Assembly (NCBI GenBank): GCA_902573755.1
Contig: CACGLD010000003.1
Span: 1-63,172 of the forward strand
Source: an uncultured Pelagibacteraceae bacterium
Lineage (GTDB): Bacteria; Pseudomonadota; Alphaproteobacteria; Pelagibacterales; Pelagibacteraceae
Direction of reading: 5' to 3'
DNA: 63,172 nt
This document shows, piece after piece, positions 18,550-27,658 of this stretch (its first letter is position 1; each line of letters begins with the position of its first letter). The notes below the pieces were generated by a model. It did no database searches, was not told the DNA's origin, and saw nothing but the letters and a program-made list of their open reading frames with translations. The translations under genes were made by a program, and so were the position numbers.

Positions 18550-19037
18550 TTTTTGTTAAAAATAAACATACTCTTCAAATAGATGAATTTAAATTTATCT
18601 GCTGTATTGGCAAAAAAGGTTCAACTATCAATAAAAAGGAAGGAGACAAAAAAACTCCAAAAGGAATTTTTGAAATTGGAAATTTATACTATCGAAAAGA
18701 TCGAATAGAAAAACCATTAACTTTATTAAAATGTATAGAAATTAAAAAAGAAATGGGTTGGTGTAATGATATTAATTTTTCAAAAAAATATAACAAACTT
18801 ATTAAAGTAAATAATAAAATAAGACACGAGAAATTAAAAAGAAATGATTATAAATATAATTTACTCATTCCAATTAAGTATAATTTTAAAAAACCTATAG
18901 TTGGCCTAGGAAGTTGTATTTTTATTCACCTAACTAGAGATTATAAACCGACAGCTGGATGTGTTGGCTTAAAAGAAAAAGATTTTTTAATTATGTTAAA
19001 ATTGATTAAAAAAAATTCAAAAATTAAAATCTTTTAA
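18543..19037 (+). CDS. YkuD-family L,D-transpeptidase catalytic domain protein
   Basis: The protein has 164 residues. The YkuD signature is complete: His129 in IFIHLTRDYKPTAGCVGL with catalytic Cys140, and an earlier TPKGIFEIGN. Members make 3-3 cross-links in peptidoglycan or attach lipoproteins, normally in the periplasm. No signal peptide or membrane helix is visible, so either export is unconventional, the true start is missed, or the enzyme acts in the cytoplasm. Divergent from the degenerate-receiver regulator with overlapping 5' ends. Its stop is interlocked with that of yggS on TTAA. Confidence 0.85.
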   Translation: MTIFVKNKHTLQIDEFKFICCIGKKGSTINKKEGDKKTPKGIFEIGNLYYRKDRIEKPLTLLKCIEIKKEMGWCNDINFSKKYNKLIKVNNKIRHEKLKRNDYKYNLLIPIKYNFKKPIVGLGSCIFIHLTRDYKPTAGCVGLKEKDFLIMLKLIKKNSKIKIF

Positions 19038-19693
19038 GATCTTTGCCCAAAAATACTAGACCCGATTCTAACATATGTTGAGAAATTTTTGGCTGCAATT
19101 AAATAATCTGAGGACATGCCCATACTCAATTCTGCTAGACCTAGTTCTTTATTTAATCTGTTCATTTCGATAAAGTAACCCTCGGGATCAGTATTTACAG
19201 GAGGAATACACATCAAACCAATTACTTTTAAACCAATTTCTTCACTAAATGAAACTAACTGGCCTACCTCATTTTTATTTATACCTGATTTCTGATTTTC
19301 ATCACCAATGTTAACTTGCAAAAAAATTTTTATTTTTTTATTTATTTTATTTTGTTCTTCAGCAATTTTTCTTGCAAGCTTTTCACTATCAACCGAATGA
19401 ATATAGTCAAATATTTGTACTGCAAATTTCACTTTATTTGTTTGTAGTTTTCCAACCATGTGTAATCTTATTTTCGAATTTATTTTTTTAATTTCTGTCC
19501 ATTTTTCTAATGCTTCCTGGACCTTGTTTTCTCCATAGTCGCTATGACCATACTCAATTAAAGGCAATATTTTATCAATCTTGAAAGTCTTGGAAACCGC
19601 AACAATTTTAGGATTATTGTTAATATTTAATTTATTAAGATGAATTTTAATATTATTCTTGATGTCTAATAAATTTTTAACTGTGCTGTGCAT
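19034..19693 (-). CDS. yggS: YggS/PROSC-type pyridoxal-phosphate homeostasis protein
   Basis: I use the ATG at 19693 (219 residues); the frame extends to 19759 but the added residues look non-coding and overlap the divergent gene. PLP lysine is Lys35 in VAVSKTF; other family segments are YGENKVQEALEKW, MGMSSDYLIAA and VRIGSSIFGQR. These single-domain PLP proteins buffer free pyridoxal phosphate and affect amino acid pools. The start codon is directly abutted by the ATG of the ThiE/TenI-like gene (CATATG). Confidence 0.93.
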   Translation of the reverse strand: MHSTVKNLLDIKNNIKIHLNKLNINNNPKIVAVSKTFKIDKILPLIEYGHSDYGENKVQEALEKWTEIKKINSKIRLHMVGKLQTNKVKFAVQIFDYIHSVDSEKLARKIAEEQNKINKKIKIFLQVNIGDENQKSGINKNEVGQLVSFSEEIGLKVIGLMCIPPVNTDPEGYFIEMNRLNKELGLAELSMGMSSDYLIAAKNFSTYVRIGSSIFGQRS

Positions 19694-20212
19694 ATGATCA
19701 ATAAATATTACTTTATAAATAAATTTGATACAAATATTATCGACAAACAATGTAAGCAAACTACTATTATTTATAGAAATTATAATTCAAAAAAAATAGA
19801 TCAAGATCTTATTCTGAAAATAAAAAAATACTGTAAAAAGAATAAAGTTAAATTTTATCTATCCAACCATATCAAGCTTGCAATACAATTAGACTTGGAT
19901 GGTGCGTATATTCCTTCTTTTAATAAATCTACAAAACACTTGGCTTTTTCGTTAAAAAAAAAATTTAATATAATTGGATCAGCTCACGATATTAAAGAAA
20001 TTAGAGCAAAAGAAACCCAAAATGTTAATACTATTTTCATATCATCTATATTCAAAAAAAATAAAAATTATTTAGGAATTAATAAATTTAAATTAATTTC
20101 TAAATTAACTAAAAAAAAAGTAGTTGCTTTAGGCGGGATTTCGAAAAACAATGAAAAAAAACTTAAATTATTAAATAATCCTGAATTTGCAGGTATTTCT
20201 TATTTTGAATAA
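19694..20212 (+). CDS. Degenerate thiamine-phosphate-synthase-fold protein (ThiE/TenI-like)
   Basis: I take the ATG at 19694 (172 residues); a GTG lies two codons earlier at 19688. The beta/alpha pattern follows ThiE/TenI: LSNHIKLAIQLDLDGAYIPS corresponds to the NDRxDLAxxxxADGVHLGQ region, IGSAHD to the GxSxH region, and VVALGGI to the phosphate-binding strand. Key ThiE positions are changed (SNH instead of xND, AYIPS instead of VHLGQ), so a canonical thiamine-phosphate synthase activity is doubtful. It is shorter than normal ThiE (about 210). A strong terminator follows directly. Confidence 0.62.
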   Translation: MINKYYFINKFDTNIIDKQCKQTTIIYRNYNSKKIDQDLILKIKKYCKKNKVKFYLSNHIKLAIQLDLDGAYIPSFNKSTKHLAFSLKKKFNIIGSAHDIKEIRAKETQNVNTIFISSIFKKNKNYLGINKFKLISKLTKKKVVALGGISKNNEKKLKLLNNPEFAGISYFE

Positions 20213-20245
20213 AAAAAAGGCCCCTAAAAAGGGGCCCTTTTATAA
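20210..20245. terminator. Bidirectional intrinsic terminator
   Basis: GGCCCC (20219-20224) pairs with GGGGCC (20231-20236) around a TAAAAA loop, with an A tract before and a T tract after. It stands between the convergent ends of the ThiE-like gene (+) and the porin (-), and can serve both. It is one of only two clear intrinsic terminators in the window. Confidence 0.9.
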
Positions 20246-20263
20246 TTTTCAATCTAAATTAAA

Positions 20264-21235
20264 TTAGAATGCGAAAGTAGCTGATAACGCCCATCTTTCA
20301 ACATCACCTTGTGATGCTGTATTTGCGTTACTGTTAGCTTTACCTGAAAACTCAAATTGAGATGCAGATAATGTTACACCACCAGTAGTGTATGAAACAT
20401 TAATTTTTTCTGCTTCTTCATCAATTGCTGCACTTTCAGTTTCGATAGTCTCAGTACCGTATGAGATAGATAAGTCATCAGATACAGTGTAAGCTATATT
20501 CCATGAAGAAATTTCTTCATCAGTTGATACTGATGCATCATCATGTACTGACTCAGTGTTTGAGTAGCTTAATGTGAAAGAACTATAAGCGTATGAAGCT
20601 TTCATAGTTGTATGCTCTTGCTCTGAACCAATTGATTCAGTTTGACCTACAGCATAGTCAAGAGATAAACCTTCAACTCCTGCATATCCTACATGCCAAG
20701 CTGTTGCACCTGGTCCACCAGCAGATCCTGGAGAGTAAGACGCTTTAATCGTCAAGTCATCCATGATTGATGGAAGAGTATACATCATGCTGTTGTTTCC
20801 AGCTTCTGAAGCTCTGATTGCAGTAAATCCTGAACCATTATCCCAAGCATCACCAGCAGCAGTAGTATCGATCGCTGATTGAGCAGAAGATCCACCCTCA
20901 CCAGAGAATACTAATGTACCCATAGAGTCTGAGCTAATTGTTAAAGAGTGACTGTCAAACGGAGAGTTTTCTTCTCTCGCTGTTTCACTTAAAGTTGTAT
21001 CGTCGTCTTGGTCAAGAACGAAAGATAATGATACATTCATACCATTGTCTAACTCACCAGAACCTGAGAAAGTTAACTGGTTACCCATTGTCCAAGATTT
21101 ACCAGCAGATGTCTTAGTTGTATTTTTAACACCTAGACTAGCTGAACCAGCTACTGACATTTCACCAGCAACTGCAGATGAAACTGCTAACGAACCCGCT
21201 AATGCAGTTAAACCTATTTTTTTAAATGTGTTCAT
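20264..21235 (-). CDS. Outer-membrane porin
   Basis: The protein has 323 residues. A clear signal peptide (cleavage after AVA, about residue 23) is followed by a Gly/Ser/Thr/Asp-rich beta-barrel pattern (EMSVAGSASLGVKNTT, MGNQLTFSGSGELDNG) and a C-terminal strand ending in Phe (WALSATFAF), the outer-membrane sorting signal. It has very few Cys and is acidic. Codons are richer in C and G than in neighbours and there is a strong AAGGAGT ribosome binding site, a long upstream region and a terminator, all pointing to high expression. Probably a general porin of the envelope; substrate unknown. Confidence 0.87.
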   Translation of the reverse strand: MNTFKKIGLTALAGSLAVSSAVAGEMSVAGSASLGVKNTTKTSAGKSWTMGNQLTFSGSGELDNGMNVSLSFVLDQDDDTTLSETAREENSPFDSHSLTISSDSMGTLVFSGEGGSSAQSAIDTTAAGDAWDNGSGFTAIRASEAGNNSMMYTLPSIMDDLTIKASYSPGSAGGPGATAWHVGYAGVEGLSLDYAVGQTESIGSEQEHTTMKASYAYSSFTLSYSNTESVHDDASVSTDEEISSWNIAYTVSDDLSISYGTETIETESAAIDEEAEKINVSYTTGGVTLSASQFEFSGKANSNANTASQGDVERWALSATFAF

Positions 21236-21348
21236 ATTAATTACTCCTTTAATATTTGTTAATTATTAATAATAAACATTGCCTAATTATCATCTTAAGA
21301 ACTGTATTTTCGCAATTTTGATTGATTTTATTAAAAAAAACATATTAT

Positions 21349-21364
21349 GTTACATTTATGCAAC
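21349..21364. promoter_or_regulatory. Operator-like near-palindrome upstream of the porin
   Basis: GTTGCATAAATGTAAC (minus-strand reading) has 7-bp arms with one mismatch around a 2-bp centre. It lies 114-129 bp upstream of the porin start, in the 195-bp divergent gap between the porin and the DUF3576 gene. Overlapping TTGCAT and TTGAAA could serve as -35 elements for the porin. No known consensus recognised. Confidence 0.3.
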
Positions 21365-21430
21365 ACTTTTTTTCAAGTATATCAATAATTTTATAAAAGT
21401 AAGAAAATTTTGATATATAAACTAACAGAA

Positions 21431-22018
21431 ATGAATAACGAAATAACTTTAGTTAAAACTTTAAAAAACATCTTCTTTTTTAGCATTATATGCCTTTTTT
21501 TAGCTGGTTGTAATGGAAAATTCCCAGGAGCTGATGCTAGAAAAGTTTCAGCTGATCCTAAAGAAAGGGTTAAAAAGAATTTAGAAGAAGGTCGAGGATT
21601 TACCTTAAATAAAACATTTAATGAATTGAAAGGTGGCAGTGGAACGTTTGATTTTGCCAGCTCTAATGAACTATGGAGGGCTTCGCTTGATGTAATTGAT
21701 TTTATACCACTAGCATCTGTTAATTATAGTGGAGGTATTATAATTACAGACTGGTATTCAGACGAAAATAACCCCGGCGAAAGTATAAAAATATCAATCA
21801 GATTTCTTACAAATGAAATTAGATCAGACGCACTAGAAATAAAAATTTTTAATAGAATATGCAGAGACAATCTAATTAATTGTAAAATTTCAAGTACAGA
21901 CAAAATATTAGTAAAAGAAATTAAAAAAGAAATTTTAAAAAAAGCAGCTATCTATGAAAAACAGAAAAAAGATAAAAACTTTAAGCCTTATAAAAATCAG
22001 GGCTTAGGTATCGAATAA
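21431..22018 (+). CDS. DUF3576 lipoprotein
   Basis: I take the ATG at 21431 (195 residues); an in-frame TTG at 21410 is less likely. The N-terminus is a lipoprotein signal with lipobox LAGC (Cys27). The body ([31 protein letters not shown]) is the alphaproteobacterial DUF3576 family, usually found just upstream of leuS, as here. Likely faces the periplasm from the outer or inner membrane; role unknown, but proximity to lptE suggests envelope work. Confidence 0.88.
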   Translation: MNNEITLVKTLKNIFFFSIICLFLAGCNGKFPGADARKVSADPKERVKKNLEEGRGFTLNKTFNELKGGSGTFDFASSNELWRASLDVIDFIPLASVNYSGGIIITDWYSDENNPGESIKISIRFLTNEIRSDALEIKIFNRICRDNLINCKISSTDKILVKEIKKEILKKAAIYEKQKKDKNFKPYKNQGLGIE

Positions 22019-22046
22019 TAATTTAATAATTAAAATTTTAAATTTT

Positions 22047-24581
22047 GTGGAAAGATATAATTTCAAATTAATTGAAGATAAGTGGCAAGCATTTTGGGAA
22101 AAAAATCAGAATTTCTCAACCAAAATAGATAAAAATAAAAAAAAATTTTACTGTCTAGAAATGTTCCCATACCCATCAGGTAAAATACATATGGGACATG
22201 TAAGAAATTATACTATAGGAGACGTGCTCGCTAGATATAAAGGTCTTCAAGGATTTAACGTACTTCACCCCATGGGTTGGGATTCTTTTGGAATGCCTGC
22301 AGAAAATGCCGCAAAGCAAAATCAACTAGATCCTAAATTATGGACAGAAAAAAATATTGCGGCTATGAAAACGCAACTAAAAAAACTTGGGCTATCAATT
22401 GATTGGAATAGAGAAATTTCAACATGCTCTGAAGATTATTACAAACATCAACAAGCCTTTTTCCTAGAACTATTTAAGAAAAAATTGGTCTACAGAAAAG
22501 AAAACTATGTCAACTGGGACCCCGTTGATGAAACAGTGCTTGCTAATGAGCAGGTAATTAATGGAAAGGGATGGAGATCAGGAGCCATAGTAGAAAGAAA
22601 AAAATTAAGTCAGTGGTTTTTCAACATTTCTAAATTTTCCCAAGATTTGCTTGATGGACTAGATGGTTTAAAAAATTGGCCAAATAAAGTTAAAACAATG
22701 CAAAAAAATTGGATAGGAAAATCATTTGGCTGTGAGATAAATTTTGATATTGAAGGTGATCTTCCAATAAAAAATATCAAGTGCTTTACTACACGTCCAG
22801 ATACACTATTTGGATTTTCTTTCTTAGCTTTATCAATAGATCATGAGATTTCAAAATTTTATAAAAATGATAAAGAATTTCAAAAATTTAAAGATGAATG
22901 CTCCAAAACTGGAACAACAGAAGAGGCAATTGCAGTTGCAGATAAAATTGGTTTTAAAACAAATCTGCTTGCTTCAAATCCCTTGAATCCAAAAGAAAAA
23001 ATGCCCGTGTACTTTGCAAATTTTGTTTTGATGGATTATGGATTTGGAGCAGTTTTTGGATGTCCTGCACATGATCAAAGAGATTTTGATTTTGCCAAAA
23101 AATATAATCTTAAAATTAAAACTGTTGTCAGGCCACATGACAAAGATGAAAAATTTGAAGTGCTTGATGAAGCTTATGCGGGACCTGGTATTATAATTAA
23201 TTCTGATTTTTTAAATGGTCTTAATGCTCCAGAAGATGCAGTAATTGAAACTATAAAAATTATTGAAAATAAAAAATTAGGAAAAAAACAAATTAATTAT
23301 CGTTTAAAAGATTGGGGAGTTTCAAGGCAAAGATATTGGGGGTGCCCAATACCAATAGCCTATGATGAAAACAATAACGCTCACCCTATTCCAATAACAA
23401 TGCTACCAGTTAAACTACCACAAAATATAAATCTAGATGTTAAAGGAAATCCTTTAGACAAAGAAAATGAATGGAAAGAAATTATTATCGATGGAAAAAA
23501 AATGAGGAGAGAAACTGATACACTGGATACATTTGTATGCTCTTCTTGGTATTACTTAAGGTTTTGTTCTCCAAATCATTTGGATTATGGATTTAAAAAA
23601 GAAGAAATTGATTACTGGATGCCTGTTGATCAGTATATAGGTGGAGTTGAACACGCAATTTTACATTTACTTTATTCGAGATTTTTTATGCGAGCTCTTG
23701 CTTATGAAAGTAGTGACTTTAATATAAAAGAACCATTTGATGGACTTTTCACTCAAGGAATGGTTTGTCATGAAACTTACAAAGATCCCGACAATAACTG
23801 GGTAGCACCAGAAGAAATAGAAAATATTAATGGGAAAAAATATCTAAAAAAAGATAATACAAAAATAATTACTGTTGGTCCCTCAGAATCAATGTCAAAA
23901 TCAAAAAAAAATACAATTGATCCTGAAAATATTATTTTAAATTATGGAGCGGATGCTGCAAGGTTATTTATATTATCAGATAGTCCACCTGAGAAAGATA
24001 TTCAATGGTCAGAGGAGGGAATTATTTCATCATTTAAATTCATTCAAAAATTGTGGAACTTAAATTTGAAATTTTTAGATGAAATCAAAAAAAATCATGA
24101 AAAAGATTCAGATACAGAGTTGGAAAAATATACAAATAAATTTTTAAAAAAAATAACGGATAATCTAGAAAATTTCAGCTATAACAAAATAATTGCCAAT
24201 CTCCATGAAATATATTCTTTTTTAAATAAACAAATTAACCAAAAATATTCAAAAGATACATTAATAGATAATTACGAAAAAATATTAATTAGTATGATGC
24301 CCATAATACCTCATTTTTCAAATGAATGTCTGAGTTTAATAAAATCTGAAGATATTAAATGGCCAGAATATAATAAAAATTTTATTAAAGAAGAAACAGC
24401 AAATATTGTTGTGCAAATAAATGGTAAGAAAAGAGGTTTAATTCAAACTAAAATTGATTCAAATGAAAATGATATATTTGATATTATAAAGAATGATGAC
24501 AAAATATTTAAATATTTAGAAAAAAAAATAATTAAAAGAAAAATTTTTATTAAGAATAAATTAGTTAATATAATAATTTAA
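22047..24581 (+). CDS. leuS: Leucyl-tRNA synthetase
   Basis: A class I synthetase of 844 residues with a GTG start. HIGH motif as HMGH at 48-51 in [25 protein letters not shown] loop as MSKSKK at 616-621; the inserted editing domain ([16 protein letters not shown]) near 250 hydrolyses mischarged tRNA. Followed without any spacer by lptE, so the two are translationally close. Cytoplasmic, charges tRNA-Leu. Confidence 0.98.
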   Translation: MERYNFKLIEDKWQAFWEKNQNFSTKIDKNKKKFYCLEMFPYPSGKIHMGHVRNYTIGDVLARYKGLQGFNVLHPMGWDSFGMPAENAAKQNQLDPKLWTEKNIAAMKTQLKKLGLSIDWNREISTCSEDYYKHQQAFFLELFKKKLVYRKENYVNWDPVDETVLANEQVINGKGWRSGAIVERKKLSQWFFNISKFSQDLLDGLDGLKNWPNKVKTMQKNWIGKSFGCEINFDIEGDLPIKNIKCFTTRPDTLFGFSFLALSIDHEISKFYKNDKEFQKFKDECSKTGTTEEAIAVADKIGFKTNLLASNPLNPKEKMPVYFANFVLMDYGFGAVFGCPAHDQRDFDFAKKYNLKIKTVVRPHDKDEKFEVLDEAYAGPGIIINSDFLNGLNAPEDAVIETIKIIENKKLGKKQINYRLKDWGVSRQRYWGCPIPIAYDENNNAHPIPITMLPVKLPQNINLDVKGNPLDKENEWKEIIIDGKKMRRETDTLDTFVCSSWYYLRFCSPNHLDYGFKKEEIDYWMPVDQYIGGVEHAILHLLYSRFFMRALAYESSDFNIKEPFDGLFTQGMVCHETYKDPDNNWVAPEEIENINGKKYLKKDNTKIITVGPSESMSKSKKNTIDPENIILNYGADAARLFILSDSPPEKDIQWSEEGIISSFKFIQKLWNLNLKFLDEIKKNHEKDSDTELEKYTNKFLKKITDNLENFSYNKIIANLHEIYSFLNKQINQKYSKDTLIDNYEKILISMMPIIPHFSNECLSLIKSEDIKWPEYNKNFIKEETANIVVQINGKKRGLIQTKIDSNENDIFDIIKNDDKIFKYLEKKIIKRKIFIKNKLVNIII

Positions 24582-25037
24582 ATGAAAAAAAAATTTCTAC
24601 TTATTTTATTTATACTTGGATTAACACACTGTGGTTTTAATCCTATTTATAAAGATACCAATAAATCAAACTTCAAAATTAACATTGTAAGTATTGAGGG
24701 TGACAGGTTTGTAAATAATGTAGTTAAAAATGAACTAGACAGAATTTCTAAAAAAAACTCATTAAGAGAATTAAAAATTCAAGTAAATACATCGTTTAAT
24801 AAAATCGTTATATCCCGTGATACAAAAGGATCGCCATCAAACTACCAAGTAAAAGTTACGGTAAATTTTGTTGTTCAAGATGGTGAAGATAGTAAAGAAA
24901 TTTCATTTACCGAAAAACAAAATTTTGAAAATATATCAGACATTTTTGAACAAAAGAATTATGAGGAAACAATTAAAGAAAATTTTACAATTTCTATTGT
25001 AAGAAAATTTAATTTAAAATTACTAAATAATCTATGA
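24582..25037 (+). CDS. lptE: LPS-assembly lipoprotein LptE-like
   Basis: The protein has 151 residues with a lipoprotein signal and LTHC lipobox (Cys17), followed by GFNPIYKD, the pattern of LptE (RlpB) N-termini. The rest has the alternating strand/helix outline of the family (ISRDTKGSPSNYQVKVTVNF). LptE plugs the LptD barrel that inserts lipopolysaccharide into the outer membrane. The leuS-lptE-holA order is the conserved proteobacterial arrangement and supports the call. Starts immediately after the leuS stop and overlaps holA by 4 bp. Confidence 0.88.
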   Translation: MKKKFLLILFILGLTHCGFNPIYKDTNKSNFKINIVSIEGDRFVNNVVKNELDRISKKNSLRELKIQVNTSFNKIVISRDTKGSPSNYQVKVTVNFVVQDGEDSKEISFTEKQNFENISDIFEQKNYEETIKENFTISIVRKFNLKLLNNL

Positions 25038-26038
25038 TTTTAAAATCATATGAAATTCAAAAAATAAAACCCAGCAATAATAGCATAATTTTATTTTATG
25101 GTCAGAATCAGGGAGCAAAAGAAGAAGCCATCTCAACAATAATTAATAATAATGAAAATAGATCAGTAATAAAATATGAGGAAAAAGAATTTTTAGAAAA
25201 CTCTGAAACGACATTTGAGAACATTTTATCCAAATCCTTATTTGAAGATAAAAAAATAATAATTATAAATAGAGCATCTGATAAAATACTAAATTCAATA
25301 AACTATTTTCAAGAAAAAGATCTTTCAGATATATTAATTATAATAGATGCAAATAATTTAGAAAAAAAATCAAAATTGAGATCTTTCTTTGAAAAAGATA
25401 AGAATTGTATATGCGTAGCATTTTATCCCGATAACCAAGAATCTTTATCAAAAATAATTTATGTTTTCTTAAAAGAAAACAATCTTAAAATTTCACAGTC
25501 TAATTTGAATTTAATAATTAACAAGTGTAATGGAGATCGGGGTGTTTTAAAAAATGAACTTAATAAAATTTTATTTTTTACAAAAAATAATAAAAAGTTA
25601 ACGGAAGAAAATCTTTTTAAATTAATAAATTTGATTGAAAATTATAGTATTTCTGAACTAATTGATAATTGTTTAGCAAAAAATAAAAGCAAAACTCTTT
25701 TAATGCTTAATGAAAACATTTTTAATGTTGAAGATTGTATAATTATAACAAGAGTTTTTTTACAAAAAATAAAAAGGTTATTAAAATTAAATAAAGAGTT
25801 TAGTAAAAATAATAATATAGAAAAAACTATATTAGAGGCTAAACCAGCAATATTTTGGAAAGATAAAGAAATTGTTAAACAACAAATTAAAAATTGGAAC
25901 AGTGATGATATTTTTAATTTATTAAAAACGGTCAATCAAATAGAATTGGTAGTGAAAAAAAATAAGACTGATCCTATAAATATTATTAGGAACTTAATTA
26001 TAGAAATTATATCTGTACGTTCTAATAATACTGTTTAA
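25034..26038 (+). CDS. holA: DNA polymerase III, delta subunit
   Basis: The protein has 334 residues. It has the HolA outline: N-terminal IILFYGQNQGAKEEAIS (degenerate P-loop of the AAA-like fold), LFEDKKIIIINRASDK near 75-90, and NKCNGDRGVLKNELNKI around 165-180. The delta subunit opens the beta clamp during clamp loading. Very Lys/Asn/Ile-rich. Overlaps lptE by 4 bp and runs 17 bp into the end of convergent parB. Confidence 0.92.
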   Translation: MILKSYEIQKIKPSNNSIILFYGQNQGAKEEAISTIINNNENRSVIKYEEKEFLENSETTFENILSKSLFEDKKIIIINRASDKILNSINYFQEKDLSDILIIIDANNLEKKSKLRSFFEKDKNCICVAFYPDNQESLSKIIYVFLKENNLKISQSNLNLIINKCNGDRGVLKNELNKILFFTKNNKKLTEENLFKLINLIENYSISELIDNCLAKNKSKTLLMLNENIFNVEDCIIITRVFLQKIKRLLKLNKEFSKNNNIEKTILEAKPAIFWKDKEIVKQQIKNWNSDDIFNLLKTVNQIELVVKKNKTDPINIIRNLIIEIISVRSNNTV

Positions 26039-26864
26039 TTATCTCGATTATTTTATTTAATTGATCTAAGTCTTTATACTCAAAAGAAATTTTTCCCTTA
26101 TTTCTATTATTATTTTGTATATCTACATTTATACCAATTTTATTAGAAATTGAGAGTTCTAGTGCAATAATATTTGTATCCTTTGTTTTGTTTGATTTTA
26201 TTTTTTTATTTTTAAAAATTTTTACAAAGGTTTCGGCTTGTCTAACAGATAGTTTCTTTTCTAGAATTTTATTAGCTACAAAGCTTGCATTAGGAAGCCC
26301 AACTAAAATTTTAGCATGACCTGCGGTAATTTTTTGTGTCTCAATCAACTTTATTACATCCTCAGGCAATGTTAAAAGTCTCAATGAGTTGGTTATATGG
26401 CTTCTACTTTTGCCAATAAATTTTGACACCTTCTCTTGGTCATATGAGAAATCATCAATCAATCTTTTGTAACCTTGTGCTTCTTCCAGTGGATTTAGAT
26501 CATGTCTTTGAACATTTTCAACAATAGCGAATTCTAATGATTTCAAATCATCAGCCTCCGTTATTACTACAGGTACATTATGAAGACCTGCTTTTTGAGC
26601 CGCTAACCATCTTCTTTCACCAGCAATTATTTCAAACTTTGATCTATCATTATTTGAATTTCTAACAATTATAGGCTGTATCATTCCTCTTTCTTTAATC
26701 GAATTGGTTAGATCTTCTAAACTAGCTTCGTCAAATATTTTCCTTGGTTGATATTTATTTGGCACTAAATCACTAATTGATACTTGATTTTTTTCAGCCT
26801 CTACTTTTGTTTCTCCTATCAATGAAGATAATCCCCTGCCTAAACCTTTTTTAATTTTGTCCAT
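26022..26864 (-). CDS. parB: Chromosome partitioning protein ParB
   Basis: The protein has 280 residues. N-terminal GLGRGLSSLIGE, then the CTP-binding/parS-spreading domain with GERRW at 82-86, the arginine-rich box NVQRHDLNPLEEA, a helix-turn-helix (SKFIGKSRSHITNSLRLLTL) and a C-terminal dimerisation tail. ParB loads onto parS and forms the partition complex moved by ParA. A perfect parS lies 1.4 kb away inside rsmG. Starts 1 bp overlapping parA. Confidence 0.98.
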   Translation of the reverse strand: MDKIKKGLGRGLSSLIGETKVEAEKNQVSISDLVPNKYQPRKIFDEASLEDLTNSIKERGMIQPIIVRNSNNDRSKFEIIAGERRWLAAQKAGLHNVPVVITEADDLKSLEFAIVENVQRHDLNPLEEAQGYKRLIDDFSYDQEKVSKFIGKSRSHITNSLRLLTLPEDVIKLIETQKITAGHAKILVGLPNASFVANKILEKKLSVRQAETFVKIFKNKKIKSNKTKDTNIIALELSISNKIGINVDIQNNNRNKGKISFEYKDLDQLNKIIEIIKQYY

Positions 26865-27658
26865 TAAGCTGCGCTCCCTATTGTTGCTTCTTGACTGATA
26901 AACTCATCGGTAAAACTGAAATATGATTTACTACCCGGACAGGTCTTGTCATAAATCAAAACTGGCATACCATGGGAGGGTGCTTCTGACAGTCTGACAT
27001 TCCTTGGTATGACAGTTGAGTAAACTTTTTCACTAAAATAATCCCTAGCTTCTTTCTCAACTTGTGATGAAAGCTTATTTCTTTTGTCGTACATAGTTAA
27101 AAGTATACCTCTGATTTTCAAATCTGGATTTAAACTTACTTTTATCCTTTCGATTGTTTTCATTAGCTGTGTTAACCCTTCTAAAGCAAAAAATTCAGTC
27201 TGAAGTGGTACCAATAGAGAGTTCGAACTTACAAGTGCCATAACTGTCAACAAGCTTAACGAAGGTGGGCAATCGATCAAGACATAATCATATAATCTTC
27301 TAGAATCATTCAAATATGCGGTTAATTTAGTCTTTAGTATAAAAGCCCTATTGCTGTCATCAGCCGTCTCTACTTCTAAGCCAGATAAATCTACATTAGA
27401 TGTTATAATATCTAAATTTTCAAACTGTGTTTTTTTAATCACATCATTAATTTCTCTAGTTCCATTCAAAACTCCATAAATTGTATCACTTGAGTTATCC
27501 ATATTAGATAATCCTAGACCTGTGGTAGCATTACCTTGTGGATCTAAGTCAATAACTAAAATTTTTTTATCTATTTGAGATAAACCTGCTGCAAGATTTA
27601 TCACCGTAGTAGTTTTTCCAACCCCACCCTTTTGATTTATTACTGAAATAATTTGCAT
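26864..27658 (-). CDS. parA: Chromosome partitioning ATPase ParA
   Basis: The protein has 264 residues. The deviant Walker A KGGVGKTT is at 10-17, Walker A' DLDPQGNATTG follows at about 38-48, and DCPPSLSLLT near 125 is Walker B. Without a long N-terminal extension, it is the chromosomal ParA/Soj type. It drives segregation of ParB-parS complexes. The rsmG-parA-parB order is the classic origin-proximal cluster. Confidence 0.98.
   Translation of the reverse strand: MQIISVINQKGGVGKTTTVINLAAGLSQIDKKILVIDLDPQGNATTGLGLSNMDNSSDTIYGVLNGTREINDVIKKTQFENLDIITSNVDLSGLEVETADDSNRAFILKTKLTAYLNDSRRLYDYVLIDCPPSLSLLTVMALVSSNSLLVPLQTEFFALEGLTQLMKTIERIKVSLNPDLKIRGILLTMYDKRNKLSSQVEKEARDYFSEKVYSTVIPRNVRLSEAPSHGMPVLIYDKTCPGSKSYFSFTDEFISQEATIGSAA

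Noticed and set aside
19694-19759. N-terminal extension of yggS to 19759
   Set aside because: Residues before the ATG at 19693 do not match YggS and lie within the divergent gene.
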